A stretch of DNA of 64,000 nucleotides from assembly GCA_015056655.1 (NCBI GenBank), contig SVFV01000001.1:149663-213662 (forward strand), written 5' to 3'. Both the position numbers and the translations under genes were made by a program. Source of the DNA: Butyrivibrio sp. (lineage in GTDB: Bacteria; Bacillota; Clostridia; Lachnospirales; Lachnospiraceae). The notes beneath the pieces are model-generated. The model was not told the DNA's origin. It saw nothing but the letters and a program-made list of their open reading frames with translations, and made no database searches. Every line of letters starts with the position of its first letter. Positions within the stretch are counted from its first letter, which is position 1. This document shows, piece after piece, positions 36,101 through 45,187 of this stretch.

Positions 36101-37646
36101 TAAATGACTCAGTCTCAGGCTTAGTTTGGAAAGTAAATGTATTATTTGCTTTTACCTGATCAGCCGTAAGAGCTACCGTTAATTTTCCATCACTATTTGT
36201 AACCTTAGTCTCATTCAAGGAGGTTCCGTTTAACTTCATAGTGCCTGGCTTATATTCCTGGCCATCCTTTAATTCAATGACAACGTCATATCCGCCTGCA
36301 TACTCTTTAGCATGCTTTTCATCATTTTTAATTGAAACATTCCAATCTATAAATTCCTGGCCGTCGTAAGTTCCAGAAGCAGTCATTTTCGGTGCGACCT
36401 TCTGATTTTCAGAAACAACAAGTGTATAATCTACGCCATTTACAGAGAATGTAACTGTTTCTGCATCCTTTACAGCATCATTCGATTTACTGATAGTTAC
36501 ATCATATCCAAATTCGCCTTTTTGGATTACTCGGTCTTCACCAGCTTGATCATCAATCTGAATTGACACATTGCTAGCCGCCATAGTTACAGTGGCAAAC
36601 TTATAGCCAGCTGCAACAATATCCTCAGTAATTGTCCCATCAACATAATTCAATAATGAGTTATCTGCGGCGATTGTGAAAGACTGATTGTTTTCAACAA
36701 ATATCTCTGAACCGTATTTTTCTTTATAAGAATCTTCGTCTCCTTCTGGAACATTTACTCCAATATTATCCTTAAGAGTATATGTAAAATGTACCTTGAT
36801 ATCATTTTTTATACTAACTTGTATATTTGATGGGTCAGTGATTGCATTTCCATTTACAGTAACTACCACGTTATCAATAATTGACTGAACGTCTGGTGTT
36901 GTGTAAATTCCAACAGGAATAGGCGCAGTCGGATCTCCCCCAGCATTATTGCTAGTAGGTTCATTTACATCACCTTCGAAGTCGTCTGCTGTGATTCCGT
37001 CGTCTGATGTCTCTGTGTCGCTTCCACTTGCTGCGTTGTCGTCTGTGCTTGAAGGGTCTGTGCTGGCGTTGCTGTCAGCGTTGTCTGATGTATCAGATTC
37101 GTCTGATGCGCTTGTTGAATCTGATGCATTTGAAGAGTCTGCAGAATCAGAGCTATTTGCAGCGTCTGTCTCATCTGATGAATTTGAAGAATCAGATGTA
37201 TCTGAACCAGTCTCATTAGAAACCGAGCTGGAATTATTTGAAGAGTCTGCACCCGTCTCGTCTGAAGCAGAACCAGTCTCGTTTGTTATATCTGAAGAGT
37301 TTGCTTCACCATTATTATTGGAAGCATCTGATGCGCCAGATTCATTTGATGCACTTGCAGCCTCTGATGCATCTGTGCTTGCATTGTCAGAACTGGTTGA
37401 TGCGCCAGTTTCGTTTGATGTGCTTGCAAGCTCTGTGCTATTTGAAGAATTAGCATCTGCGCCAATTGTTGTATTATTAGTAGATTCAGGATCAGACACT
37501 ACATCATCTCCGCCTTCTCCAGTTGTAAGTTCATCTCCATAAGATGCCGCGTATACGCTGTTTGTGCGGATGGGGGCACTTGATCCGATGATGGTTACAC
37601 ATAGTAGTGTAGATATTGCAAGGTTAATTAGTCGTTTTGCTTTCAT
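33183..37646 (-). CDS. LPXTG-like cell wall-anchored surface protein
   Basis: A 1487-residue protein started at ATG 37646 (MKAKRLINLAISTLLCVTII), a signal peptide ending near SVYA; a start 25 codons earlier would precede the signal with unrelated residues. Next comes a ~190-residue Ser/Asn/Asp/Thr/Ala low-complexity stalk, then several beta-sandwich adhesin repeats of the kind with isopeptide bonds (repeated TDTLGEGQ / ADTLGEGV motifs), a SpaA/Cna-B-like domain (EELPDVTYDVYDTDEDG, RQVKVPDGYKL), a Pro/Thr/Asn-rich region, a Lys/Asp/Ser-rich segment, and the sorting signal LAKTG plus hydrophobic helix and KKRKEN tail. The motif LAKTG departs from LPXTG at position 2. It is likely a substrate of the coupled sortase and an adhesin. 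Confidence 0.88.
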   Translation of the reverse strand: MKAKRLINLAISTLLCVTIIGSSAPIRTNSVYAASYGDELTTGEGGDDVVSDPESTNNTTIGADANSSNSTELASTSNETGASTSSDNASTDASEAASASNESGASDASNNNGEANSSDITNETGSASDETGADSSNNSSSVSNETGSDTSDSSNSSDETDAANSSDSADSSNASDSTSASDESDTSDNADSNASTDPSSTDDNAASGSDTETSDDGITADDFEGDVNEPTSNNAGGDPTAPIPVGIYTTPDVQSIIDNVVVTVNGNAITDPSNIQVSIKNDIKVHFTYTLKDNIGVNVPEGDEDSYKEKYGSEIFVENNQSFTIAADNSLLNYVDGTITEDIVAAGYKFATVTMAASNVSIQIDDQAGEDRVIQKGEFGYDVTISKSNDAVKDAETVTFSVNGVDYTLVVSENQKVAPKMTASGTYDGQEFIDWNVSIKNDEKHAKEYAGGYDVVIELKDGQEYKPGTMKLNGTSLNETKVTNSDGKLTVALTADQVKANNTFTFQTKPETESFMVNSFKGQPSSKAFNISAKAATTTETVCEATAKATVSKTFETWITKGGGVVREGGYADWTVTIKTNGYSYNNLVLYDKYKTDSTTSMILSGDVKVDGVVKPHINGGAGDPYDFKVELGDIDGETVKTIVVTYTTQIENYDDFLSVNHTIPANSAWLTYDDGNGTTITSKPAPDIKLTGTTLTKSGIDKSVASYDAKTHQITWKVVANKNKRALTNAKITDTLGEGQKLVAIKGIKCTAGENDVLDASTNPELSDVTTFASDNSYTLDLGNNLNKRTIEFTVVSQITDSATWEIKNADKKYTNSVDLYNNGTKITSDAADYTVNATAATLISDGYDYNTHCINYKIAITDENLSVTKVNVADTLGEGVVFEKGSLKVGGETYTDYEYKDGILTIKNLDFPGNKTQKTITFTGKVTDETISNLGNGGSTTITNSAIVYTNDGDKKTLTCDPVTIKNLVLSKTGSASNKTNANFTVKVNGGKQTIPAGTVIKDTLGRAYELDMSSVHIYVANINSKTGELTADTTKEYEDVDVSVAIVNNKTELSVKFKNDTKDAFVLKYTASPEYADKYSNDEDFHNNIELIGTTKSSQGSAAYTEFKKGSFSSAYSDSIRKFTLTVKDKETGEELPDVTYDVYDTDEDGATPIATLKTGYNGSDKLMDTLDVDKTYYLRQVKVPDGYKLNTELIPVKIANRRFVFPVELEKLPDTPAPGNDPSTTPVNDPSNTPGDSTTPGTSGGSNEPGTSQGNPDTNADENKKPANTDPAESNNTEKPADEKPKTEDDKKDEGNKPVPSGSDESGAKPSDPGTSADEGKDLTQNTKDSDSDNSDKNKDDKSKKKKDDSKQKKDESKEKKDESKDSKSGDNTDNDQNTSGNNSEGATTDANGSSSDDSNASGSTSNGTTDATNSTDAALNKENGDLANADAANATNEAGDELGTRKKLAKTGGFFGTLYGYLVGLLMIIAGAVITFKKRKEN

Positions 37647-37755
37647 AGTAGTAATGTCTAGTCCTTTCGTTAGTTTTTTGTATCTGAAAATCTTAATTTG
37701 TATATATAAATATGCTCTCATGCGCCTGTCCCCCTAGCTGAGCGCAGCACATTAA

Positions 37756-37784
37756 AATATACTATGATATTTTATTAATTTCAA
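37756..37784 (-). promoter_or_regulatory. Promoter of the surface protein-sortase operon
   Basis: Minus-strand TTGAAA (37784-37779), 17-bp spacer and TATATT (37761-37756), about 110 bp before the start codon. The leader has a short inverted repeat GCT...AGC and a G-run but no recognised riboswitch. Confidence 0.6.
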
Positions 37785-37834
37785 AGGATATTTCATGAAA
37801 ATTTATTGAAAATGAAATATTTTTTCGAAATAAA

Positions 37835-37871
37835 AAACTGCGAAAGGAAATTTAGTTTCTTTTCGCAGTTT
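37835..37871 (-). terminator. Terminator after dnaB
   Basis: Arms 37835-37850 and 37856-37871 (AAACTGCGAAAGGAAA and near-complement) form a 16-bp stem with one mismatch, with T-rich sequence after it on the minus strand, 50 bp past the dnaB stop. Confidence 0.8.
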
Positions 37872-37922
37872 ATTAACTGAATATTTGCGAGAAGCGACTT
37901 TCCTGTCTGACTATGCGAGTAA

Positions 37923-39278
37923 TTAATCGTAGCTTCTATGCGATTGCTCGAGATTTGCAAATTTTGTATATTCTGGCAGCCATGCAAGCTCGACGGTACC
38001 GATCGGACCATTTCTTTGCTTGGCTATGATTATTTCTGATACGCCTTTTCTGTCTGTGTCTTTATTGTAGTAGTCATCACGATAGATGAACATTACCATA
38101 TCCGCATCCTGCTCGATGGCTCCGGATTCACGAAGGTCTGACATCATAGGTCTGTGGTCAGGTCTTGATTCAACGGCTCGAGAGAGCTGTGAAAGAGCGA
38201 CTACAGGAACGTTAAGCTCTCTGGCAAGTGCCTTTAGAGCTCTTGAAATCTCTGATACCTCCTGCTGTCTGGACTCAGATGACCTTTTTCCGCTTCCGCT
38301 CATGAGCTGTAAGTAGTCGATCATGATGATGTGGAGGTTATGCTCCATCTTGTATTTTCTGCACTTGGACTGGAGCTCCTGGATGGAAATACCTGGTGTA
38401 TCGTCGATAATAAGGTGTGACCTTCCGATGAGGTCTGCACTTTCGATGAGGTTTTCCCAGTCCATGTCGGTCATGTTACCAGTTCTGATGTGCTGTGAAT
38501 CAACGTGAGATTCCATGGACATCAGACGGTTAACCAACTGCTCCTTTGACATTTCCAGTGAAAAAATAGCAACGGTCTTATCCTTGTGGAAGGCCATGTG
38601 CTGAGCGATGTTAAGAACAAACGCGGTTTTTCCCATGGAAGGACGAGCTGCGATCAGAATAAGGTCTGAAGGCTGGAAGCCCGCTGTCTTGTAATCAAGA
38701 TCAGTGAAGCCTGTGGGAAGACCTGTAACTGTTCCCTGGAGTTTACTTGCAATCTCAATCTTGTTCAGAGCATTCATGACAATCTCGCTGATCGGCACGT
38801 AGTCGCCTGTATCTCGAAGCTGAGTAATTCGGAAAATCTCTTTTTCCGTATCATTCATGAGAGCTTCAAGCTCGTTGTCATCCTGATAGCTGTTGTTGAT
38901 AATATCCTGACAGGAGTGGATGAGCTCGCGGCGTTTACTTTTTTCAAGGACGATCTCGGCATAGTACTTCACGTTCGCAGATGTGGGAACGCTACTAGCC
39001 ATGTTCAGGATGTAGTCCATGTTGTAAATCTGCGGCGGAGCGTTTTTCTCCTTGAGGCGGTTCTGCAAGGTGACATTGTCAACAGGTGTTCCCTCCTGAT
39101 GGAGCTCGACCATTGCCTCGAAGAGCATTCCAAGCTGCTGATTGTAGAAATCATCTTTTGATATCATCTCAGAAGCTATCTGAATCGCATCCCTGTCTAT
39201 GAGCATGGCGCCGACAACTGACTGCTCAGCCTCCAGGCTGTTTGGCATAGTTCGCTGTACGAGGTTTTCTTCAGGCAT
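37923..39278 (-). CDS. dnaB: Replicative DNA helicase
   Basis: A 451-residue hexameric helicase. The N-terminal domain (LEAEQSVVGAMLIDRDAIQIA) interacts with primase; the RecA-like C-terminal domain carries Walker A ARPSMGKTAF (about residue 208), Walker B IIMIDYLQLM and the DnaB-specific segments LSQLSRAVESRPDHRP and SGAIEQDADMVMFIYRDDYY. No intein is present. It follows rplI with a 3-bp gap, in the common Firmicutes gdpP-rplI-dnaB order. Confidence 0.97.
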   Translation of the reverse strand: MPEENLVQRTMPNSLEAEQSVVGAMLIDRDAIQIASEMISKDDFYNQQLGMLFEAMVELHQEGTPVDNVTLQNRLKEKNAPPQIYNMDYILNMASSVPTSANVKYYAEIVLEKSKRRELIHSCQDIINNSYQDDNELEALMNDTEKEIFRITQLRDTGDYVPISEIVMNALNKIEIASKLQGTVTGLPTGFTDLDYKTAGFQPSDLILIAARPSMGKTAFVLNIAQHMAFHKDKTVAIFSLEMSKEQLVNRLMSMESHVDSQHIRTGNMTDMDWENLIESADLIGRSHLIIDDTPGISIQELQSKCRKYKMEHNLHIIMIDYLQLMSGSGKRSSESRQQEVSEISRALKALARELNVPVVALSQLSRAVESRPDHRPMMSDLRESGAIEQDADMVMFIYRDDYYNKDTDRKGVSEIIIAKQRNGPIGTVELAWLPEYTKFANLEQSHRSYD

Positions 39279-39281
39279 ACC

Positions 39282-39728
39282 TTACGCCTCCGTAACAGAA
39301 ACCTTCAGCGTTGCAGTAACCTGAGGATGAAGCTTTACCTGTACCTCTGTTGTACCAAAATTTCTGATGGGTTCAGGAAGCTGAATCTTTTTTTTGTCGA
39401 TGTCGAGGCCGAACTGCTTCTTTGCCTCTGTTGCGATTTCTTTAGAAGAAATAGAACCGAAGGCTCTTCCGCCCTCGCCGGCTTTCATGGTAACTCTGAT
39501 GGTTGCCTTCTCAACTTCCTTAGCATATTCTTTCATTTTCTCGAGGAGATCTGCTGCCTCCTGAGCTTCTTTCTTCTTCTGATTCTTAAGCTGAGTGAGG
39601 TTTGCCTTTGTAGCCTCAACGCCAAGCTTTTTAGGAAGGATAAAGTTTGCTGCGTAACCGTCGCTAACCTTTACCACTTCACCCTTTTTACCAAGGGATT
39701 TAACATCCTCCAAAAGAATTACTTCCAT
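39282..39728 (-). CDS. rplI: Ribosomal protein L9
   Basis: A 148-residue 50S protein. N-terminal motif LLEDVKSLGKKGEVVKVSDGYAANFILPK (positions 5-33) is diagnostic; a long central helix (rich in Lys/Glu/Ala, ~40-75) joins to the C-terminal domain (GRAFGSISSKEIA). Start has GGAG ribosome binding site. It lies between gdpP and dnaB; a CAGATTT/AAATCTG hairpin at 39792-39807 is between it and gdpP. Confidence 0.97.
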   Translation of the reverse strand: MEVILLEDVKSLGKKGEVVKVSDGYAANFILPKKLGVEATKANLTQLKNQKKKEAQEAADLLEKMKEYAKEVEKATIRVTMKAGEGGRAFGSISSKEIATEAKKQFGLDIDKKKIQLPEPIRNFGTTEVQVKLHPQVTATLKVSVTEA

Positions 39729-39827
39729 TTTTCACTCCTCCATTCTCAAATTCTCAAAACAGGCTTTCGCCCATGTAAAAATCATATATTTCAGATTTTG
39801 AAATCTGTCCATCACATTATTCTATTT

Positions 39828-41879
39828 TCAGGACAGCTCGCCCGCCTCTATCATGGTGTCAAGCACACCCTTTACTTTTCCTATAGCTTCGTCAACTGAG
39901 ATTCCCTCAAACTGACAGCCTGCTGAACTGATATGTCCGCCACCGCCAAGCTTCTCCATGATGACCTGAACGTTGACTTCATCGATTGATCTGGCACTTA
40001 CGTAAATCTGGTTCTGATACTCAGTGCAGGTAAAGCTTGCCTTTACACCCTTGATGTTAAGGAGCTCGTTAGCAGCCTGAGCCGCAATGATTGTAGGACT
40101 CTGAAGGTCGTCACTCGGGCAAACGGAAATCGCATAGGCTCCGCGATAAATCTCAGCCTGGCTGACTGCGTCAGCTTTTGCCTTGTACTCGCCAGCGTCC
40201 TCTCTAAAGAGCTTACGTACTCTGGTCACATCAGCACCACTTCTTCTAAGGAAAGCTGCTGCCTCGAAGGTTCTGACACCAGTCTTGTTCATGAAGTTAT
40301 TGGTGTCGACCATGATTCCTGAATACATGCTGTCAGCCTCTTCGGGTCTGATCTTTACTGTCTCATCAATGTACTGCAAAATCTCAGAAACCATCTCGCA
40401 GGCACTTGATGCATAAGGCTCAACATAGGACAGTGTCGCATTCTCGATAACCTCTGTGCCCTGTCTGTGATGATCAAGGACAACGATTGACTTACAGAAC
40501 TTAAGAAGCTCCGGACACTCAGTAATGCTTGGCTTATTAACGTCAACTACAACTAAAACTGCATTATTTCCAGCAATATCAATTGCCTGCTGGTTGTTGA
40601 TAATCATATCCTGCTCGTATTCCGGATTATCCTTGAAAAGATCAACCAGTGGCTTCATGGAATTAGTCACATCATTGAGAACTATGTGACACTTCCTGTC
40701 GAGTGTCTTGGCAATTCTGTAGATACCAACGGATGAACCGAAGCTGTCTACGTCACCAATTCTGTGACCCATGACAATAACGGTATCTTTACTGTTGATG
40801 ATTTCCTTAAGAGCATGAGCCTTAACTCTCGCCTTAACTCTGGTGCTCTTTTCAACCTTCTGACTTTTTCCTCCGAAATACATGATCTCGTCGGAGGTCT
40901 TAACAACCGCCTGATCGCCGCCTCGTCCAAGGGCAAGGTCAATGGCGTTTCTAGCAAACTCGTAGTTCTGTGAATAGGAAAGTCCGTCGATACCGATACC
41001 GATACTAAGGGTAACCGCCATCTCATTTCCTATATTTACAGTCTTAACATCCTCAAGGATATCGAACCTCACTTCCTTAAGGTACTGAGCGGACTTCTTC
41101 GGCATTACGATGAAGTACTTGTCCTTCTCGATCTTTTTCGCAATACCATCACAGGTCGCGATGTACTTGTTGATCTTACGGTCGATAAGCGCTGTAAGGA
41201 GTGATCTTCTAACCTCCTCGACACTCTCAAGGGCTTCATCATAGTTATCAATGTAAATAAGTCCGGCTGCAAGGCTCTGAGAATCAACCTCTTTAATTGC
41301 AAGTCGAAGTGCTGTCTCATCAAATAGATACACAGCAATCAAAAATCCCTCATAGCCGCTGGCGTCGATGATATCACTGTTTGTAGCCATCTCATCAAGA
41401 GAAATTCTCTTCATCTTAAGGACGTAAGAGCTCTCCTCGTAGGTGACATCATAGTGAACCTCGTCTTCAACATCTGGAAATTTATCGGGTGTGATCCCAG
41501 GGAAAATCGTTGTGATAGATTTGTGATAGCCCTTTTCCTGATGGATTGCCCGCTCAAAAGCAAGGTTCGTCCAGACAACTTTTCCTGTGTCGTCCAAAAG
41601 CGCATGAGGAAGGTCGAGCTCCCTTAATAGCTTTTTCTGAATCTGACCGTACTCCGTAGCAAAGCTTACAAGCTCATTCATGATGATCGGCTTGTTGTAA
41701 AAATCAAGATAAAGGACTGCCATGAAATATAATAGAGCAAACGCTGCAACAATGAGTCCTGCAGTGAAATCCACCGTCAGAACTGCTATTGTTACAAGCG
41801 CTAGCAAAAGTCCAAGATAAATAAAAATATGAAGAAATGTCTTAAGCTTTCCCTTTAATTTAATTCTGGAACTGTGCAT
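39828..41879 (-). CDS. gdpP: Cyclic-di-AMP phosphodiesterase
   Basis: A 683-residue membrane phosphodiesterase that degrades c-di-AMP. Start ATG 41879 (MHSSRIKLK) follows GGAG; an ATG four codons earlier is also possible. Two N-terminal transmembrane helices (residues ~12-58) are followed by a PAS-like domain, a degenerate GGDEF domain and a DHH/DHHA1 module: GHRIGDVDSFG, VVVDVNKPS, VLDHHRQG and the GGGGHISSAG motif. This is the normal full domain order. It heads gdpP-rplI-dnaB; c-di-AMP controls osmolyte and potassium transport and wall stress. Confidence 0.95.
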   Translation of the reverse strand: MHSSRIKLKGKLKTFLHIFIYLGLLLALVTIAVLTVDFTAGLIVAAFALLYFMAVLYLDFYNKPIIMNELVSFATEYGQIQKKLLRELDLPHALLDDTGKVVWTNLAFERAIHQEKGYHKSITTIFPGITPDKFPDVEDEVHYDVTYEESSYVLKMKRISLDEMATNSDIIDASGYEGFLIAVYLFDETALRLAIKEVDSQSLAAGLIYIDNYDEALESVEEVRRSLLTALIDRKINKYIATCDGIAKKIEKDKYFIVMPKKSAQYLKEVRFDILEDVKTVNIGNEMAVTLSIGIGIDGLSYSQNYEFARNAIDLALGRGGDQAVVKTSDEIMYFGGKSQKVEKSTRVKARVKAHALKEIINSKDTVIVMGHRIGDVDSFGSSVGIYRIAKTLDRKCHIVLNDVTNSMKPLVDLFKDNPEYEQDMIINNQQAIDIAGNNAVLVVVDVNKPSITECPELLKFCKSIVVLDHHRQGTEVIENATLSYVEPYASSACEMVSEILQYIDETVKIRPEEADSMYSGIMVDTNNFMNKTGVRTFEAAAFLRRSGADVTRVRKLFREDAGEYKAKADAVSQAEIYRGAYAISVCPSDDLQSPTIIAAQAANELLNIKGVKASFTCTEYQNQIYVSARSIDEVNVQVIMEKLGGGGHISSAGCQFEGISVDEAIGKVKGVLDTMIEAGELS

Positions 41880-41963
41880 ATATATCTCCATCCCCCAACG
41901 AGATTTTCGCTATTTTATAATTAATTATGATACCACAAATCGGGGATGTTTTGCGAAAGATAT

Positions 41964-43211
41964 TCAAGGTAAAAGGTGGTCGACATTAAGGTAATGCGGA
42001 AGGCCGTCTTTGTAGGTAACCTTAGGCTCTCCAATGATGAGGGGCTTAAGATATGTAAGCATCTCATCTGTCACGTCGTTGCCCTCAGCGTTAATCCAAC
42101 TGTCAGGTACGTTACGCACGTTGTTTGCGCTGTCGTGGATGTCCATGTAGGAAGTCTCCACAGTATAGGGAGCATCACTGGTTCTCTTTAAGGTAACCAT
42201 AACTCCGCTCTTATTCTCGATTGAAAGGCTGTGGGCCTTTTTACCCTGAGAAACTGATTCATCAAGATCTGTGAGAGATGCAAGGTGGGAAGCACATCTC
42301 TGGAGGATGTTCACTTCAACTGAACGAACCTTTACTCCGATGCGGTCAGCTACCATGTACTCTAAAGCTTTTCCTGCTCCGCTAAGCTGATTGTGTCCGA
42401 AGTTATCTGCTGATGAGCTGGATGCGCTGATGTAGTTTCCATCCTTGTCGCGTATGCCCTCTGAAACTGCAACAACTACACTGTTGTTGGTTTCAAGAAG
42501 TCTCTTTACATCCTCTATGAATTTATCTGAATCAAATGCCCTCTCAGGCAGGTAGATAAGGTGAGGGGCTTTTGAGAACTCATTTCTTGAAAGGGCAGAA
42601 GCGGCTGTAAGCCAGCCTGCGTCGCGGCCCATGATCTCAACTATTGTCACTGATTTTACAGGGTAAATGTATGTATCTCTCGCAATCTCAGCAACGGACG
42701 CTGCGATATATTTTGCTGCAGAGCCGAAGCCAGGTGTGTGGTCTGTTCCGCAGAGGTCGTTGTCTATAGTCTTGGGAATTCCGATGATTTTTACATCGCT
42801 CTCTATTTTCGATGCATAATCAGAGAGCTTCATAACTGTATCCATGGAGTCGTTTCCACCGATGTAGAAAAAAGTATCGATGTCGTATTCTTTGAAAAAG
42901 TCAAAAATCTTAGTATAAGTCTCCTCGTCTGTTCCGGCAGCAGGGAGCTTGTATCTGCATGAGCCAAGGTACATTGCAGGTGTAACTTTAAGTTTTTCTA
43001 TAAAATCCGGGACAGTCTCCTGAAGCTTGGTTAGATTTAGAAGTTTAGAATTAAAAATTCCGGTGATTCCATTGATGGAACCGTAGATAGTGTCAAAGTA
43101 CTTATTCTCCGCGTTCGCAAGGAGCACTCCTGCAAGAGAAGCGTTAATAGCAACTGTAGGCCCACCTGACTGGGCGATGATACAATTCTTCAAATCAATT
43201 TCCTTTCCCAC
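41964..43211 (-). CDS. pfp: Phosphofructokinase, PPi-dependent type
   Basis: A 415-residue 6-phosphofructokinase. Motifs: IIAQSGGPTVAINAS at the N-terminus, GGNDSMDT (position ~104; GGDD in typical PPi enzymes, here Asn-Asp), IGIPKTIDND, and MGRDAGWLTAA. The PKTIDND and MGRDAGWL motifs with the GG-N-D loop fit the PPi-dependent clade. Start codon is GTG with AGG-N6 upstream. An operator-like palindrome (43234-43255) lies upstream. It allows reversible, ATP-sparing glycolysis. Assignment as PPi-type rather than ATP-type is by motif only. Confidence 0.85.
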   Translation of the reverse strand: MGKEIDLKNCIIAQSGGPTVAINASLAGVLLANAENKYFDTIYGSINGITGIFNSKLLNLTKLQETVPDFIEKLKVTPAMYLGSCRYKLPAAGTDEETYTKIFDFFKEYDIDTFFYIGGNDSMDTVMKLSDYASKIESDVKIIGIPKTIDNDLCGTDHTPGFGSAAKYIAASVAEIARDTYIYPVKSVTIVEIMGRDAGWLTAASALSRNEFSKAPHLIYLPERAFDSDKFIEDVKRLLETNNSVVVAVSEGIRDKDGNYISASSSSADNFGHNQLSGAGKALEYMVADRIGVKVRSVEVNILQRCASHLASLTDLDESVSQGKKAHSLSIENKSGVMVTLKRTSDAPYTVETSYMDIHDSANNVRNVPDSWINAEGNDVTDEMLTYLKPLIIGEPKVTYKDGLPHYLNVDHLLP

Positions 43212-43233
43212 AAATTACCTGTTTATTATTTTG

Positions 43234-43255
43234 TTACCTAAATCATTTTAGGTAA
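43234..43255. promoter_or_regulatory. Operator-like palindrome upstream of pfp
   Basis: TTACCTAAA (43234-43242) and TTTAGGTAA (43247-43255) are perfectly complementary across 4 bp, 23 bp upstream of the pfp GTG start and overlapping the possible promoter/leader. Confidence 0.4.
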
Positions 43256-43263
43256 ATGTAAAA

Positions 43264-43295
43264 CGCAGGAGCCTTTATTTTAAAGGCTTCCTGCG
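43264..43295 (-). terminator. Terminator after the chemoreceptor gene
   Basis: Arms 43264-43277 and 43281-43295 (CGCAGGAGCC..., GGCTTCCTGCG) form a GC-rich stem with a 1-base bulge and a short loop, followed on the minus strand by TTTTACATTT. Confidence 0.75.
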
Positions 43296-43386
43296 CTATT
43301 TAAACATAATTTTCAAGAAAAGCAAATTGCAATTTTAAACAAAATTAAAACTCGCATAGCGAAAATCTCTGTTAAGACTTCCGATT

Positions 43387-45174
43387 TTACAGAGAGGTAA
43401 ACTTCTCCGTTGTATCGCTAAGCTGCTCAGTGATGGTGTTGTTCTTGTCCATAGCCTTGGAAATCTTCTTGATTCCGCCAACGATCTCAGTTGAGCTGGC
43501 TGCCGACATGGAAATCGCAGTTGAGCTCTCGTGAACAGAATTTGTGATTGCCTGGATAGACTCAACCATCTCTGTCATGATGTCGTTGAGGTTCTCAGCC
43601 TTGCTGGTGAAGGATGTGAGCATATCATCCATGATATCCGCTGTATGCTCGTACTTTTCTCCAGTTGCAACGAACTCGTCGTAGTCGCCAAGGACTGTTC
43701 CATTGATGAAATCAAGAGCACGCTGAGCGTTGGCTGCAAGCTCGCTAACAGCTTCTGTAACCTCATTACTAATATCCTGAATGGTTGCGGCTGTCTGACT
43801 ACTGTTGTCCGCAAGCTCACTGATCTGAGTTGCAACAACTGAGAAGCCTTTTCCTGCTTCGCCTGCACGAGCAGCCTCGATTGAAGCGTTGAGGGCAAGA
43901 AGGTTTGTTCGTTTAGCGATATCAAGGATAACCTTGGTAAGCTCGTTGATCTGTCCAACCTTCTCAGAGTCATGCACTGACTTTGTAAGGGTTTCGGAAA
44001 GCTGTGACATCTGATCTCCGGCATCTGTCTTCTTTTCCGTTACCTCTCTCTTTAATACATCAGCCTCCTGCTTGATCTCAGAAGCTGTCTCGGTTCCTTT
44101 CTCTGCCTCTTCAGAAATGGCGAGTGCCGCTTCTTTTACATCCTCAACTCTACTATTGATGTGATTCAATGTCTCAGATACTGTCTCCATGTTCGCGGAC
44201 AGCTCCTCAAGGGCTGCGGAGGTGTTGGTTACGTTGTCATCTGCAATCCTAAGCTCTGAAGTAACCTCTTCAGATGCGGAAATAAGTACATTTGAACCAT
44301 GCTTTACATCTTTCATGATTCCCTGAAGTGTCTCGATGAAGTGATTGATTCCTGTGGTTATGTACAAAAGCTCTGACTTTGTCTTTGTATGAATTCTGGC
44401 TGTAAGGTCACCGTTTCCGTTTTCAATATTCGTGATGATCTCATTAACTTCGTCGCTGATACGGCGGATTTTCCTGACGATGTTCTTATAGCTGATAAAG
44501 AAGTTCAAGATAATCAGCGCAATTATTACAAGAATACCGATGCCAGCAGTCATGTTTCCGGACTTAAGAAGCATCTGCATGGTATCTGTTGTGTCGTTAG
44601 CTGACTTATTTATCGCCTCATCCAAAACCTTACTGGAATGGAACATGGCAATCTTCTGAATCTCTGCCTTATCAAAAAGGATTGAGTAAGCTGTATCTTT
44701 ATCGCCAGCATCGCATTTTGCAATCGCCTGATCTACCAGGGCAAGGAAGCGGCTGTACTGCTCACTCATCTCCTGAATCTTCGCCGTTGCCTCCTCATCA
44801 TTGTAGCCCTTGAAGTTCTCATTAAGCTCTGAAATATCAGTATTTATCTGCTGTTTTGCAACTTCAATCTGAGGAAGGAGAGCTTCTTTGGTCTCTACCG
44901 CGTCAGCGGAAACATATCCCGTAACCTGATCATAGAGGGACATAAGGTCAGACTTTAGGCTCGCCTCGTGCTGAGTCAAGGTCATCATGGAATCAAACAT
45001 CTGAATACTGCTTCTGGTGGAACGTGTCATGGCATTCATGACAAGAACCATGATTGCGATAAACGCAACAAGCATCGCCAGATTCAGAAACGAAATCTGC
45101 GCCATGATGGAATCTTTTTTCTTAATATTTACGCTTGAAGGTGTAGTTTTGATTTTTTCATTATTTGCACTCAT
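43387..45174 (-). CDS. Methyl-accepting chemotaxis protein
   Basis: A 595-residue chemoreceptor started at ATG 45174 (AAGGGGG, 8 bp upstream; a GTG start three codons earlier is less likely). N-terminal transmembrane helix (residues ~27-52), a ~160-residue helical extracellular sensor (4-helix-bundle type), a second transmembrane helix (~208-232, [16 protein letters not shown]), HAMP, and the signalling domain with hairpin tip [22 protein letters not shown]. It lies 13 bp downstream of a substrate-binding lipoprotein gene, suggesting that the binding protein presents its ligand to this receptor. Confidence 0.94.
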   Translation of the reverse strand: MSANNEKIKTTPSSVNIKKKDSIMAQISFLNLAMLVAFIAIMVLVMNAMTRSTRSSIQMFDSMMTLTQHEASLKSDLMSLYDQVTGYVSADAVETKEALLPQIEVAKQQINTDISELNENFKGYNDEEATAKIQEMSEQYSRFLALVDQAIAKCDAGDKDTAYSILFDKAEIQKIAMFHSSKVLDEAINKSANDTTDTMQMLLKSGNMTAGIGILVIIALIILNFFISYKNIVRKIRRISDEVNEIITNIENGNGDLTARIHTKTKSELLYITTGINHFIETLQGIMKDVKHGSNVLISASEEVTSELRIADDNVTNTSAALEELSANMETVSETLNHINSRVEDVKEAALAISEEAEKGTETASEIKQEADVLKREVTEKKTDAGDQMSQLSETLTKSVHDSEKVGQINELTKVILDIAKRTNLLALNASIEAARAGEAGKGFSVVATQISELADNSSQTAATIQDISNEVTEAVSELAANAQRALDFINGTVLGDYDEFVATGEKYEHTADIMDDMLTSFTSKAENLNDIMTEMVESIQAITNSVHESSTAISMSAASSTEIVGGIKKISKAMDKNNTITEQLSDTTEKFTSL

Positions 45175-45187
45175 ATCTGACACCCCC

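Noticed and set aside
36949..37542. Long plus-strand frames opposite the Ser/Asp-rich part of the surface protein
   Set aside because: They are antisense shadows of the low-complexity TCN/GAY codons in the surface protein gene.
37647..37750. Cyclic-di-GMP riboswitch in the surface-protein leader
   Set aside because: A GGGGGACAGG stretch recalls part of GEMM, but the tetraloop-receptor order and conserved flanks are not present.
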